Below are positions 25,719-33,339 of a stretch of DNA of 64,000 nt, piece by piece. The stretch comes from Flavimaribacter sediminis (GTDB lineage: Bacteria; Pseudomonadota; Alphaproteobacteria; Rhizobiales; Rhizobiaceae): the NCBI RefSeq assembly GCF_019492055.1, contig NZ_JAICBX010000002.1, positions 1,178,001 to 1,242,000 of the forward strand, written 5' to 3'. The position numbers and the translations under genes are program-made. Each line of letters starts with the position of its first letter. Positions within the stretch are counted from its first letter, which is position 1. The notes below the pieces were generated by a model that saw only the letters and a program-made list of their open reading frames with translations, was not told the origin of the DNA and searched no databases.

Positions 25719-26774
25719 TTAAGCCGCGGCCGTTCGCAGGACGCCATCTTCTCCTGCCTGCCAGACGAGTTCGCCACGCTCGACCATCGCGTTGACATGA
25801 GCGTGGACTTCGCTGAAGGCGAAGCTCAGCTGATGCGCGTCCAGCTTGCGGGTAAACAGGATCGGCACGAGATCGGCGACCGACCGCGCCTGACTTGCGC
25901 AGGCCGCGGCGATCGTCGCGCAGCGCTCGTCATGATGCGCGACCAGTTCGTCGATGCGCGTGTGAAGACCGTAAAACGGAAGCTGATGACCGGGCAGAAC
26001 GAGCACGTCGTCCGGCACGTCGGCCTTCAGGGCGCCGAGCGACCGCATGAACAAGCCCAGCGGATCGCCATCCGGATCGACCGCCCAGACGCCGATATTC
26101 GGCGTAATCCTGGCGAGCACCTGGTCGGCGGCCAGAAACAGAGAGTCCTCTTTGCACCAAAGCATGATCTGTTCCGGCGCATGGCCTTCGCCGCTAAGCA
26201 CCGCAAATTCCCGCGACCCGATCTTGAGCGTGTCGCCTGCTATGAGACGGCGAAAGGTCGGCGGCAGCGGCCTCACCAGCTTCAGATATCCGTGGCCGCT
26301 CGTTGCGACGATTTCGGTGGTCTCCGCATCCAGACCGTGCCGAAGGTAGAAGTCGCGATAGGGCTTGGCGTCGAGGGCGCCCGGGCTCAGCGAAATGTTG
26401 AGACATGCGAGCCAGGCCGTCTGGCTCGTCAGCACGGGGATGTTGAAGCGTTCGCTGAGCCATCCCGCGATACCAATGTGGTCCGGATGATGGTGGGTGA
26501 CGATCAGTTTGGTGAAGCGGCTTTCGGCGAATGGCCCGGCGGCGAGCTTTTCCCAGGCTTCCTGCGTGGCGCTTGTCCCGATCCCGGCGTCGATGATCGC
26601 CCATCCGTCGCCGTCTTCGACAAAGTAGATGTTCACATGGTCGAGGCGAAACGGAAGCGCAAGGCGGGTCCAGAGCAAACCCGGCGCCACTTCGATGAGT
26701 TCACCTTCTTCGGGGGCTTCGGCAAAGGGGTATTCAAGCGTGCCTTCGAGGGCCTCTTTGCGGGTCAATGCCAT
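25719..26774 (-). CDS. MBL-fold metallo-hydrolase
   Basis: A 351-residue metallo-beta-lactamase-fold enzyme. It has THHHPDHIG as metal-binding motif, an Asp in AIIDAGIG, a His in GEGHAPEQ, an Asp in FLAADQVL and a late His in VLPGHQLPF. The C-terminal ~100 residues resemble the winged-helix-like extension of beta-lactamase-like protein 2 (LACTB2)/RNase-type hydrolases (HAHVNAMVERGELVW). The start at 26774 has AAGGAC upstream; 31 more in-frame codons lack a signal. The substrate may be a thioester or RNA-like ester and is unknown. Monocistronic. Confidence 0.85.
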   Translation of the reverse strand: MALTRKEALEGTLEYPFAEAPEEGELIEVAPGLLWTRLALPFRLDHVNIYFVEDGDGWAIIDAGIGTSATQEAWEKLAAGPFAESRFTKLIVTHHHPDHIGIAGWLSERFNIPVLTSQTAWLACLNISLSPGALDAKPYRDFYLRHGLDAETTEIVATSGHGYLKLVRPLPPTFRRLIAGDTLKIGSREFAVLSGEGHAPEQIMLWCKEDSLFLAADQVLARITPNIGVWAVDPDGDPLGLFMRSLGALKADVPDDVLVLPGHQLPFYGLHTRIDELVAHHDERCATIAAACASQARSVADLVPILFTRKLDAHQLSFAFSEVHAHVNAMVERGELVWQAGEDGVLRTAAA

Positions 26775-27073
26775 GTCCTTGCAGTCTTTCCAAACCGCCT
26801 CTATCGAAGCTTTGGCGATTGATTGCAAGCAGTGTCGACTTTTTTGTACATGCGCTAAATCCCGCATCGCGGGGGTTTGCGGGTCCGGTCCACAAGCGAT
26901 CGCGCGCGTGGACTTTCGCTAAATACCTTAAGATGTTAGCCTTTTGGCCAATTCGGCGATCCTACGCGATCTTCGTCGGGCCTCGAACAGGCCAGAGCCG
27001 CGTAAAATTGCAGGCTCCACCAAACCGGGACCCGCAGCCGCTGATATAGTGATGAATACTGGAAAGGCCCGTC

Positions 27074-28705
27074 ATGACAGACCATGTCGACACATCGATC
27101 GAAGAAGCGCCTGACGCCATCGAGACCGAATACCACATTGGCCAGGACAACATCACGCCATTCGGTCTCGATATCCACAATCCGGTCTTCATGATCTCCA
27201 GCATATCGATCGTCGCCTTCGTGATCCTGACATTGATGTTTCAGGACAGCGCATCCGAATTCTTCGTCTGGCTGCGCGACTTCCTGACGCAGAATTTCGA
27301 CTGGTTCTTCCTGTCCGCCGGAAACATCTTCGTACTCTTCTGCATCGTGTTGATGGTTTCGCCGCTCGGAAAGATCCGCCTTGGTGGACCCGACGCCAAA
27401 CCGGATTACACCTACATGGGCTGGTTTGCGATGCTGTTCGCCGCCGGCATGGGCATCGGGCTGATGTTCTTTGGCGTCTCCGAGCCGATCTCGCATTTCA
27501 ATTCGTCGCTTGGAGGCACTGCGCTGGAAGGCGGCGCACGAACCGACTGGGCGCCGCTTGGCGCGGCTGCCGGCGATGCGGCGGCGGCGCGCGACCTCGG
27601 CATGGCCGCGACAATCTATCACTGGGCCCTGCACCCCTGGGCGATCTACGCGGTGGTCGCTCTTTCGCTCGCATTCTTTTCCTTCAATCGCGGCCTTCCG
27701 CTGACCTTGCGGTCCTCCTTCTACCCGCTTCTTGGCGAGCGGGTCTGGGGATGGTGGGGGCATATCATCGACACCGTGGCTGTGTTCGCGACGCTTTTCG
27801 GGCTGGCGACCTCGCTCGGATTCGGCACCCAGCAGGCGCTTGCGGGCATGAACTACCTGTTCGGATGGAGCACTGGCGACTTCGCCAAGGTGCTTCTGAT
27901 CGCCGTCATCACGGCGATCGCCCTTATTTCGGTGCTGCGCGGCCTGGACGGCGGCGTCAAACTGCTGTCCGAAGTCAATATTGCAATGGCGGCGCTGCTG
28001 CTGATCTTCGTCATGATCATCGGACCGACGGGTGATATTTTCTCGGCGATAATCTCGGGCGGCGTGGCCTATGCGCGGGAGATCATACCGCTTTCCATGC
28101 CATTCGGGCGCGAAGACACCAATTTCTCACAGGGCTGGACGTCCTTCTACTGGGCCTGGTGGATATCATGGTCGCCCTTCGTCGGCATGTTTATCGCACG
28201 CGTGTCACGCGGACGCACGGTGCGCGAGTTCATCTTTTGCGTCATCATAATACCAACCATTGTCTGCATCCTGTGGATGGGCGTATTTGGAGGCACGGCG
28301 ATTTCGCAGGTCGTAGCCAATGCATCGGCCGCCGTGAAGGACGCGCCGCTGGAGCTCAAGCTCTTCGAAATGCTGCGGCCACTGCCGCTGGCCACCTTTA
28401 CCTCGTTCCTCGGCATCATTCTCGTGCTGGTGTTTTTCATCACGTCTTCGGATTCCGGCTCGCTGGTGATCGACACAATTACAGCCGGCGGCAAGACCAG
28501 CGCGCCGGTCGCCCAGCGCGTGTTCTGGTGCACATTCGAGGGCGTCGTCGCAGCGGTGCTTCTGCTGGTCGGCGGCGCAACCGCGCTGACCGCGCTCCAG
28601 GCGATGGCCGTCAGCACCGGCTTCCCCTTCACCATCGTGCTTCTGACCATGTGCGTCAGCCTTTATCTCGGTTTGCGAGAAACGCGGAAATCGCCGGGCG
28701 CCTAA
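27074..28705 (+). CDS. BCCT family osmolyte transporter
   Basis: A 543-residue betaine/choline/carnitine-type transporter with ~12 helices. The family glycine stretch in helix 1' is seen as MLFAAGMGIGLMFFGVSEP, and the aromatic signature FYWAWWISWSPFVGMFIARVSRGRTVREF and SSDSGSLVIDTI are present. The N-terminal tail is acidic and helical (HVDTSIEEAPDAIETEYHIG). No long C-terminal sensor tail is present, so osmotic activation as in BetP may be absent. It is followed by a usp gene, with a hairpin across its stop codon. Substrate probably glycine betaine or a related quaternary ammonium compound. Confidence 0.92.
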   Translation: MTDHVDTSIEEAPDAIETEYHIGQDNITPFGLDIHNPVFMISSISIVAFVILTLMFQDSASEFFVWLRDFLTQNFDWFFLSAGNIFVLFCIVLMVSPLGKIRLGGPDAKPDYTYMGWFAMLFAAGMGIGLMFFGVSEPISHFNSSLGGTALEGGARTDWAPLGAAAGDAAAARDLGMAATIYHWALHPWAIYAVVALSLAFFSFNRGLPLTLRSSFYPLLGERVWGWWGHIIDTVAVFATLFGLATSLGFGTQQALAGMNYLFGWSTGDFAKVLLIAVITAIALISVLRGLDGGVKLLSEVNIAMAALLLIFVMIIGPTGDIFSAIISGGVAYAREIIPLSMPFGREDTNFSQGWTSFYWAWWISWSPFVGMFIARVSRGRTVREFIFCVIIIPTIVCILWMGVFGGTAISQVVANASAAVKDAPLELKLFEMLRPLPLATFTSFLGIILVLVFFITSSDSGSLVIDTITAGGKTSAPVAQRVFWCTFEGVVAAVLLLVGGATALTALQAMAVSTGFPFTIVLLTMCVSLYLGLRETRKSPGA

Positions 28706-28717
28706 CCGGCGCCCGGC
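28693..28717 (+). terminator. Hairpin spanning the BCCT stop codon
   Basis: A 10-bp perfect stem (28693-28702 with 28708-28717) whose five-base loop contains the TAA stop. No T run follows. It may attenuate read-through into the universal stress protein gene or stabilise the BCCT mRNA. Confidence 0.6.
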
Positions 28718-28754
28718 AATCCCAAGGACGCTGTGAAGCAAGAGGAACAGGACA

Positions 28755-29171
28755 ATGTACAAGAACATCATGGTTCCCGTCGATCTCGCCCATGAGAGCC
28801 GGCTGGAAAAAGCGCTCGCAACGGCCGCCGATCTGGGCCGCCACTACGGCGCGGAAATACACCTGATCGGCGTGACGGGCGTGACGCCCGGGGCGGTCGG
28901 CCATACGCCGGAGGAATACAAGCGCACACTCGAAGAATTCGCCGACCGGCTATCGCGTGAAAAAGGCGTGGGGTTTCAAGCTCATGCCGAGGTTTCCCAT
29001 GACCCGGCGGTGGAACTGGACAAGATCATCGAGCGCAAGTCGGAGGAGATCGGCGTCGACCTCGTCATCATGGCGTCGCATGTGCCGGGCTTCGTCGACC
29101 GTTTCGTGCGATCCAACGCCGGCTATCTCGTCGAGCACTCAAGCATTTCTGTGTTTGTCGTCAGAGGGTAG
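28755..29171 (+). CDS. Universal stress protein, UspA family
   Basis: A 138-residue UspA-fold protein starting MYKNIMVPVDLAHES and containing the LVIMASHVPGFVDRF-RSNAGYLVEHSSISVFVVRG region. It lacks the usual GxRG...GS-type ATP loop exactly, but retains its position (ASHVPG, GYLVEHSS). AGAGGAACAGGAC lies upstream. Usp proteins next to osmolyte transporters are known, for instance TeaD with the ectoine TRAP transporter TeaABC, so it may modulate the BCCT transporter (inference). Convergent with the next gene. Confidence 0.92.
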   Translation: MYKNIMVPVDLAHESRLEKALATAADLGRHYGAEIHLIGVTGVTPGAVGHTPEEYKRTLEEFADRLSREKGVGFQAHAEVSHDPAVELDKIIERKSEEIGVDLVIMASHVPGFVDRFVRSNAGYLVEHSSISVFVVRG

Positions 29172-29180
29172 GCGTCGCGA

Positions 29181-30077
29181 TCAGATGCCGCAGGTTTCCC
29201 GGTCGATGGTGACGCGGCCGTCTTCATAACCGTCGCTGCGGCTTAAAAATACGTGTTCAATGGTTGCGCCGGCCTCGAACAACTGGCGCAATTGCGCGTT
29301 GTTGCAATTGCCCTGCGTCAGACCTCTACGCCATCGTTCGACACTCGCGCCGTCGTCCGAAACGACGCTGTAGATATAGAGCAGCGTATCGCCTTCTGTT
29401 TCGATCCTGATCAGGATCCGTCCGTCGTCGAATTTGACGGGTACATCGACGCCCTCGGCGACCAGGCCCAGAGTTCGTGTCAGCCCATAGGTGCGCAGAG
29501 AGATATCGAATCCTTTTTCCTGCATATCCGGCGCAGAGAAACGGTTTTCGGTTATCCGCTGCACTCTTTCGGACAGGCTATTGACCAGGACAAACCCGAC
29601 AACCACGGACAGCAGGCCGATAACAACGCCCATAGCCCCCGAGAAATAGCGCGGAGCCATGATTTTCCTCTCGGAAAACAGATCCTGGCCACGTGCGAAC
29701 ATGAGATAGAAGCCTACAAAAGGGATAAAAGCCAGGATCGCGCCGTAGCCGTGTCCGAATATGTCTCGTGACCGGGCCATCGCCAGCACAGCTACCAGAA
29801 ATCCATAAATGATAAATGAGATGAACTGCACGAGATATAGCAGCCAGAAAAAACCGCCGCTCATTGCGATCGGGGCGGCCAGCCAGAACTGCATTGTCAC
29901 CGACAAAGCCAGAAAGAGCAGAAAGGAATAGGCAAAGTAGGGAGCGCGGTCGAGTTCGCCAAGGCTCCTGGCGAAAACGGGTGCGAACAGCCCTCCAATG
30001 ATCATGAACAGGATGTTCAGTGCTACAATGGACGAAACTGAAACGGTCGACAGCTTCAGGGCAAGATTTTCAAGCAT
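29181..30077 (-). CDS. Hypothetical multi-pass membrane protein
   Basis: About 298 residues. Four to six helices in the N-terminal half (for example SSIVALNILFMIIGGLF, AYSFLLFLALSVTMQFWLA, LVQFISFIIYGFLVAVLA, AILAFIPFVGFYLMFA, VVIGLLSVVVGFVLV) are followed by a ~110-residue soluble domain with two cysteines (QGNCNN, RETCGI). The domain with the phrase EGVDVPVKFDDGRILIRIE looks extracytoplasmic. I do not recognise the family. The ATG at 30077 is preferred; the same frame extends to a TTG at 30161 and neither has a clear ribosome site. Confidence 0.6.
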   Translation of the reverse strand: MLENLALKLSTVSVSSIVALNILFMIIGGLFAPVFARSLGELDRAPYFAYSFLLFLALSVTMQFWLAAPIAMSGGFFWLLYLVQFISFIIYGFLVAVLAMARSRDIFGHGYGAILAFIPFVGFYLMFARGQDLFSERKIMAPRYFSGAMGVVIGLLSVVVGFVLVNSLSERVQRITENRFSAPDMQEKGFDISLRTYGLTRTLGLVAEGVDVPVKFDDGRILIRIETEGDTLLYIYSVVSDDGASVERWRRGLTQGNCNNAQLRQLFEAGATIEHVFLSRSDGYEDGRVTIDRETCGI

Positions 30078-30193
30078 CAATATCGGCAAAGAGACAGGTT
30101 GGAATTTAGTGTCGAGCCTAGTTGGCAGGGGATGTTTGTCAATCGTCGCCCGGCGCTTCAACCAGTTTCGACTTGTAATCGATCAGTCAACCA

Positions 30194-30217
30194 ATATATT
30201 AGACTACACTAATATAT
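30194..30217. promoter_or_regulatory. AT-rich palindromic operator upstream of the DUF302 gene
   Basis: ATATATTAG and CTAATATAT form a perfect inverted repeat with 9-base arms separated by ACTACA. It overlaps the likely -10 of a promoter whose -35 may be TTGTAA, and lies 53 bases before the DUF302 start. It has the look of a small repressor site such as ArsR-type; the regulator is not in the window. Confidence 0.6.
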
Positions 30218-30269
30218 CATCTGCAGTTGTCGCGCGCTGTTTCAGCGGACCGGACGACAGGAGGAATCA

Positions 30270-30668
30270 ATGAGCAACCAAGGCTACACCATTAACCGCA
30301 CATTCGAGAACGACAGCTTCGACGCGATCGTCGAACGCACCCGCAATGCGCTTGCCGATCAGGGTTTCGGCGTCCTGACGGAAATCGATGTCAAGGCGAC
30401 GATGAAGAAGAAGATCGACGCCGATATGGACAACTATCTCATCCTCGGCGCCTGCAATCCAAAGCTTGCGTTCAGCGCCTTGCAGTCGGAGCCGCGGATC
30501 GGGGCGATGCTGCCCTGCAACGTGATCGTCCGATCGACCCCGGGACACGGCGTCGAGGTCAGCGCCGTCGATCCTGTCGCCTCGATGCAGGCGGTCGAAA
30601 ACAGCGAGTTGGGGGCAGTCGCAGGCCAGGTGCGCGGCATGCTTGAAACGGTTGTGGCGGCGATCTGA
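30270..30668 (+). CDS. DUF302 domain protein
   Basis: A 132-residue DUF302 protein: GYTINRTFENDSFDAIVERTRNALADQGFGVLTEIDV at the start, then LILGACNPKLAFSALQSEPRIGAMLPCNVIVR. The Cys in GACNP and the one in LPCNV are positions often seen in this family. No signal peptide, so cytosolic. Function is unknown; relatives are often found with sulfur or redox genes. AGGAGG lies 9 bases upstream of the ATG. Probably controlled by the palindrome upstream. Confidence 0.9.
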   Translation: MSNQGYTINRTFENDSFDAIVERTRNALADQGFGVLTEIDVKATMKKKIDADMDNYLILGACNPKLAFSALQSEPRIGAMLPCNVIVRSTPGHGVEVSAVDPVASMQAVENSELGAVAGQVRGMLETVVAAI

Positions 30669-30710
30669 GTCACAGTTTCCAAGGTCGTGAGCGCCGCATA
30701 ACGCTATCAT

Positions 30711-30846
30711 GGTTTGCAGCCTGATATCGCTGCGCCGGCGCAACTCCCCTGCGGCCCCTTGTGTAATGAAGGCGCTCAGACCAAGTGAAAGACCGGGACC
30801 GTTCTCAGACCGTTTCGGTCTTTTCTCATATCCAGCTGTCCTGTAG
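30711..30846 (+). pseudogene. Decayed copy of the S8 peptidase leader and N-terminus
   Basis: This stretch aligns with the leader and first codons of the S8 peptidase gene 1.1 kb downstream. TTTGCAGCctGATATcGC (30713 on) matches TTTGCAGCacGATATaGC (31819 on). A 26-codon frame from 30766 encodes LRPSERPGPFSDRFGLFSYP against LRPTGGPGSFADRFGPSSHP in the peptidase. It stops at 30846 and I see no catalytic region behind it. It is thus either a relic of a duplicated S8 gene or a free-standing piece of its N-terminal region. Confidence 0.6.
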
Positions 30847-31010
30847 GGCGAATGCAAATCCCGGCGTCCGCGGGCATAGTTTGAAAGTCTCCGTATCACC
30901 GGTCCATGCCGAACTTTGTCGGGCGCAATCCGGTTGCTTCATTGACAACGATCACACGAAAAAGGCTTCATATTTATCCAGCGACTATTTCTCTGTCGGG
31001 GGTATACGTA

Positions 31011-31748
31011 ATGGATCAGGATTGGGTGTTTTATTTCGCGTGGATCAAGGAACAGCCGGCTTCGATCTTCCTGAATATCGGTCTATTCCCGGAAACTCCT
31101 GATTTGACTCTTATGACCAGTTGCCGGGTTCAGATTGAAATGAACCATCCCAGAGACGATGGTCTGTCAAGTTCGGAGGAATTCGAATCCCTGTCCGCCC
31201 TGGAAGACCACATCGCGGAGACTGTGACCAAAGCCGGGGAGGTCAAGTTCGTTGGACGGGTGACCCATGGCGGCCAACGACATCTCTATTATTACGCCGC
31301 TATGAACGCAGACTTCGATGCACGTCTTCAATCGGCGATGACGAGATTTCCCGATTATCGGTATCGTACTCAATGCAAACCGGATCCCGAATGGGACGTC
31401 TATCGGAATTTTCTTTATCCGTCAGACAGGGAGATGCAATCTGTTCAGAATCTCAAAGTGCTCGGCGCCCTGAGAGACCGGGGAGATACTTTGCAATCGC
31501 CGAGAGAGATCGATCACCGGGTCTATTTCAACACCACCGCCAATGCGCAAACCTATTCCCGGTTTTTGCGCAGCAACGGATTTGGCGCGATCGAGATATT
31601 TCCAGTCGACGCACGAATCGCGGTGGATTTCAGCCGTATTGATCTGCCATCCGAAATCGATGACATCGTCTATACTCTCTATGACAAAGCCGTGGAACTA
31701 CACGGACAATATGACGGCTGGGGCTGCGAAGTCCAGCTCGCCAACTGA
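31011..31748 (+). CDS. DUF695 and RraB-like two-domain protein
   Basis: A 246-residue cytosolic protein. The N-terminal half (DQDWVFYFAWIKEQPASIFLNIGL, SLSALEDHIAETV, FVGRVTHGGQRHLYYYA) resembles DUF695. The C-terminal half (from about residue 140: DVYRNFLYPSDREMQSVQNLKVLGALRDRGDTLQSPREIDHRVYF) resembles RraB-like domains, whose founding member regulates RNase E. The start at 31011 is chosen for CGGGGG upstream. It lies between the S8 relic and the S8 gene in the same direction. The role is unknown, and a link to RNA turnover is only suggested by the fold. Confidence 0.7.
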   Translation: MDQDWVFYFAWIKEQPASIFLNIGLFPETPDLTLMTSCRVQIEMNHPRDDGLSSSEEFESLSALEDHIAETVTKAGEVKFVGRVTHGGQRHLYYYAAMNADFDARLQSAMTRFPDYRYRTQCKPDPEWDVYRNFLYPSDREMQSVQNLKVLGALRDRGDTLQSPREIDHRVYFNTTANAQTYSRFLRSNGFGAIEIFPVDARIAVDFSRIDLPSEIDDIVYTLYDKAVELHGQYDGWGCEVQLAN

Positions 31749-31883
31749 TGCGGGCGATCGTTGCGGCTATCTGACTCTGTGCATTCTAGGTGGCGATTGT
31801 CACAGAACACAATCCTGATTTGCAGCACGATATAGCGGCGCGGGCACAGGCTTTTGCGGCCCGGCGTGAAAAGGAGGCATGCC

Positions 31884-33113
31884 ATGACCGACTATATCGT
31901 ACTGAGAGACAAAAGCCTGGGGCGTCTTAATCCCGGCGAACTGGAATCACTCAGGCCAACAGGCGGACCGGGGTCGTTTGCCGACCGCTTCGGTCCTTCC
32001 TCACATCCGGTGATCGAACCGGAGCCGGAAATCAGCGTCGAATCACTCGAACCGTCCGACATGCGCGACCTGGCCCGGGACCCAACCTTCCGGCAGAAGG
32101 CCCGGCCGATGCCGACCAAACTGATCGACACGGTTGGAACGTCGAACGCCCAGCCGCAAGGCCAGACCACCTGGGGCGTTCACGCCGTGGGAGCCGATGA
32201 CACCGATGTGGACGGCGCCGGCGTGACGGTCGCGGTGCTCGACACCGGTATCGATCGCGACCATATCGCGTTCGCCGGGGTCAACATCATCGAAAGGGAC
32301 TTTACCGGAACCGGCGACGGAGACGGAAATGGCCACGGCACGCATTGCGCCGGCACGATCTTCGGAAGAAACGTGGACGGGTTGCGGATCGGCGTCGCGC
32401 CGGGCGTCTCGACCGCCTTGATCGGAAAAGTGCTCGACGACAATGGCAGCGGCGGATCGCAAATGCTCTTCGAAGCCATGCAGTGGGCGGCCATCCAGGA
32501 AAGCGCCCATGTGATCTCGATGTCGCTGGGTTTCGATTTTCCCGGGCTTACGAATAGCCTCGCCGACCAGGGCTGGCCTGTCGAAATCGCCAGCTCGGTC
32601 GCTCTCGAGGCCTATCGGGAAAACCTGCGCATGTTCGACGCCATCATGGACATGATACGCGCGCACAGCGCCTTTAGCGGCGGAAGCCTTGTCGTCGCCG
32701 CCGCCGGCAATGAAAGCCGCAGGCAGGTGCACGCCAACTTCGAAGTCAGCGTTTCCGTGCCCGCCGCCGCTGTGGGCGTGGTTTCGGTTGGCGCCGCGGG
32801 AGAAGGACAGAACGGCCTGACCATCGCCGATTTCTCCAACACAAACCCGCTCGTCTGCGGGCCTGGCGTGAACGTGATTTCCGCCAAAGCCAATGGCGGC
32901 CTCGTGTCCTTCAACGGCACGAGCATGGCGACGCCGCATGTCGCCGGGGTCGCCGCCTTGTGGTGGGAAAAGCTTCAGACCCTGCCCATACCGGTAACAT
33001 CGGACACGGTGAGAGCGCGGATCCTGGCGAGCTCCGTTACTGATCCCTTTGCGCCGGGCGTCGACATTCCCGACCGCGGCGCCGGGCTGGTCTCTGCGCC
33101 GCACCTGCACTGA
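31884..33113 (+). CDS. S8 (subtilisin-like) serine peptidase without signal peptide
   Basis: A 409-residue subtilase. The catalytic triad is complete: Asp in VAVLDTGIDRDH, His in GHGTHCAGTIFG, Ser in FNGTSMATPHVAGVAA, with the oxyanion Asn in VVAAAGNESR. The N-terminal ~95 residues (MTDYIVLRDKSLGRL...) have no signal peptide and include acidic/Pro-rich sequence, possibly an inhibitory prosegment. AAGGAGG precedes the start. An insert around residues 210-260 (EIASSVALEAYRENLRMF) is unusual. It lies just upstream of the carrier/thioesterase cluster but is separated from it by a strong hairpin, so any role there is uncertain. Substrate unknown. Confidence 0.93.
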   Translation: MTDYIVLRDKSLGRLNPGELESLRPTGGPGSFADRFGPSSHPVIEPEPEISVESLEPSDMRDLARDPTFRQKARPMPTKLIDTVGTSNAQPQGQTTWGVHAVGADDTDVDGAGVTVAVLDTGIDRDHIAFAGVNIIERDFTGTGDGDGNGHGTHCAGTIFGRNVDGLRIGVAPGVSTALIGKVLDDNGSGGSQMLFEAMQWAAIQESAHVISMSLGFDFPGLTNSLADQGWPVEIASSVALEAYRENLRMFDAIMDMIRAHSAFSGGSLVVAAAGNESRRQVHANFEVSVSVPAAAVGVVSVGAAGEGQNGLTIADFSNTNPLVCGPGVNVISAKANGGLVSFNGTSMATPHVAGVAALWWEKLQTLPIPVTSDTVRARILASSVTDPFAPGVDIPDRGAGLVSAPHLH

Positions 33114-33127
33114 CCGGATAATTGCTC

Positions 33128-33155
33128 CCGGCCGCGTATCGGAAAACGCGGCCGG
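33128..33155 (+). terminator. Hairpin after the S8 peptidase gene
   Basis: A 10-bp perfect stem (33128-33137 with 33146-33155) around an 8-base loop, 14 bases after the stop codon. No long T run follows, so termination may be partial or Rho-assisted. Confidence 0.65.
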
Positions 33156-33173
33156 CGTCATTTGCAAGGTAAG

Positions 33174-33185
33174 GTAATATATTAC
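33174..33185. promoter_or_regulatory. AT palindrome in the promoter region of the carrier/thioesterase cluster
   Basis: GTAATATATTAC is a perfect 12-bp palindrome at the beginning of a ~160-base A/T-rich leader upstream of the first carrier-thioesterase gene. It shares the core AATATATTA with the operator-like repeat at 30194-30217. A role as regulator site is inference. Confidence 0.4.
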
Positions 33186-33339
33186 TCAGTTCACATTCTT
33201 CTTCATTCAGTATTCAATAATTGATTGACGCAATCTGATCCTTGGAAAGCAATTCATTGGAAAACAGATACTAGAAATAGTTTGAGGTCGCGCTTAAAAA
33301 GAACGTAATAATCGGAAATCAGGGAACAGCGATCGCCGG

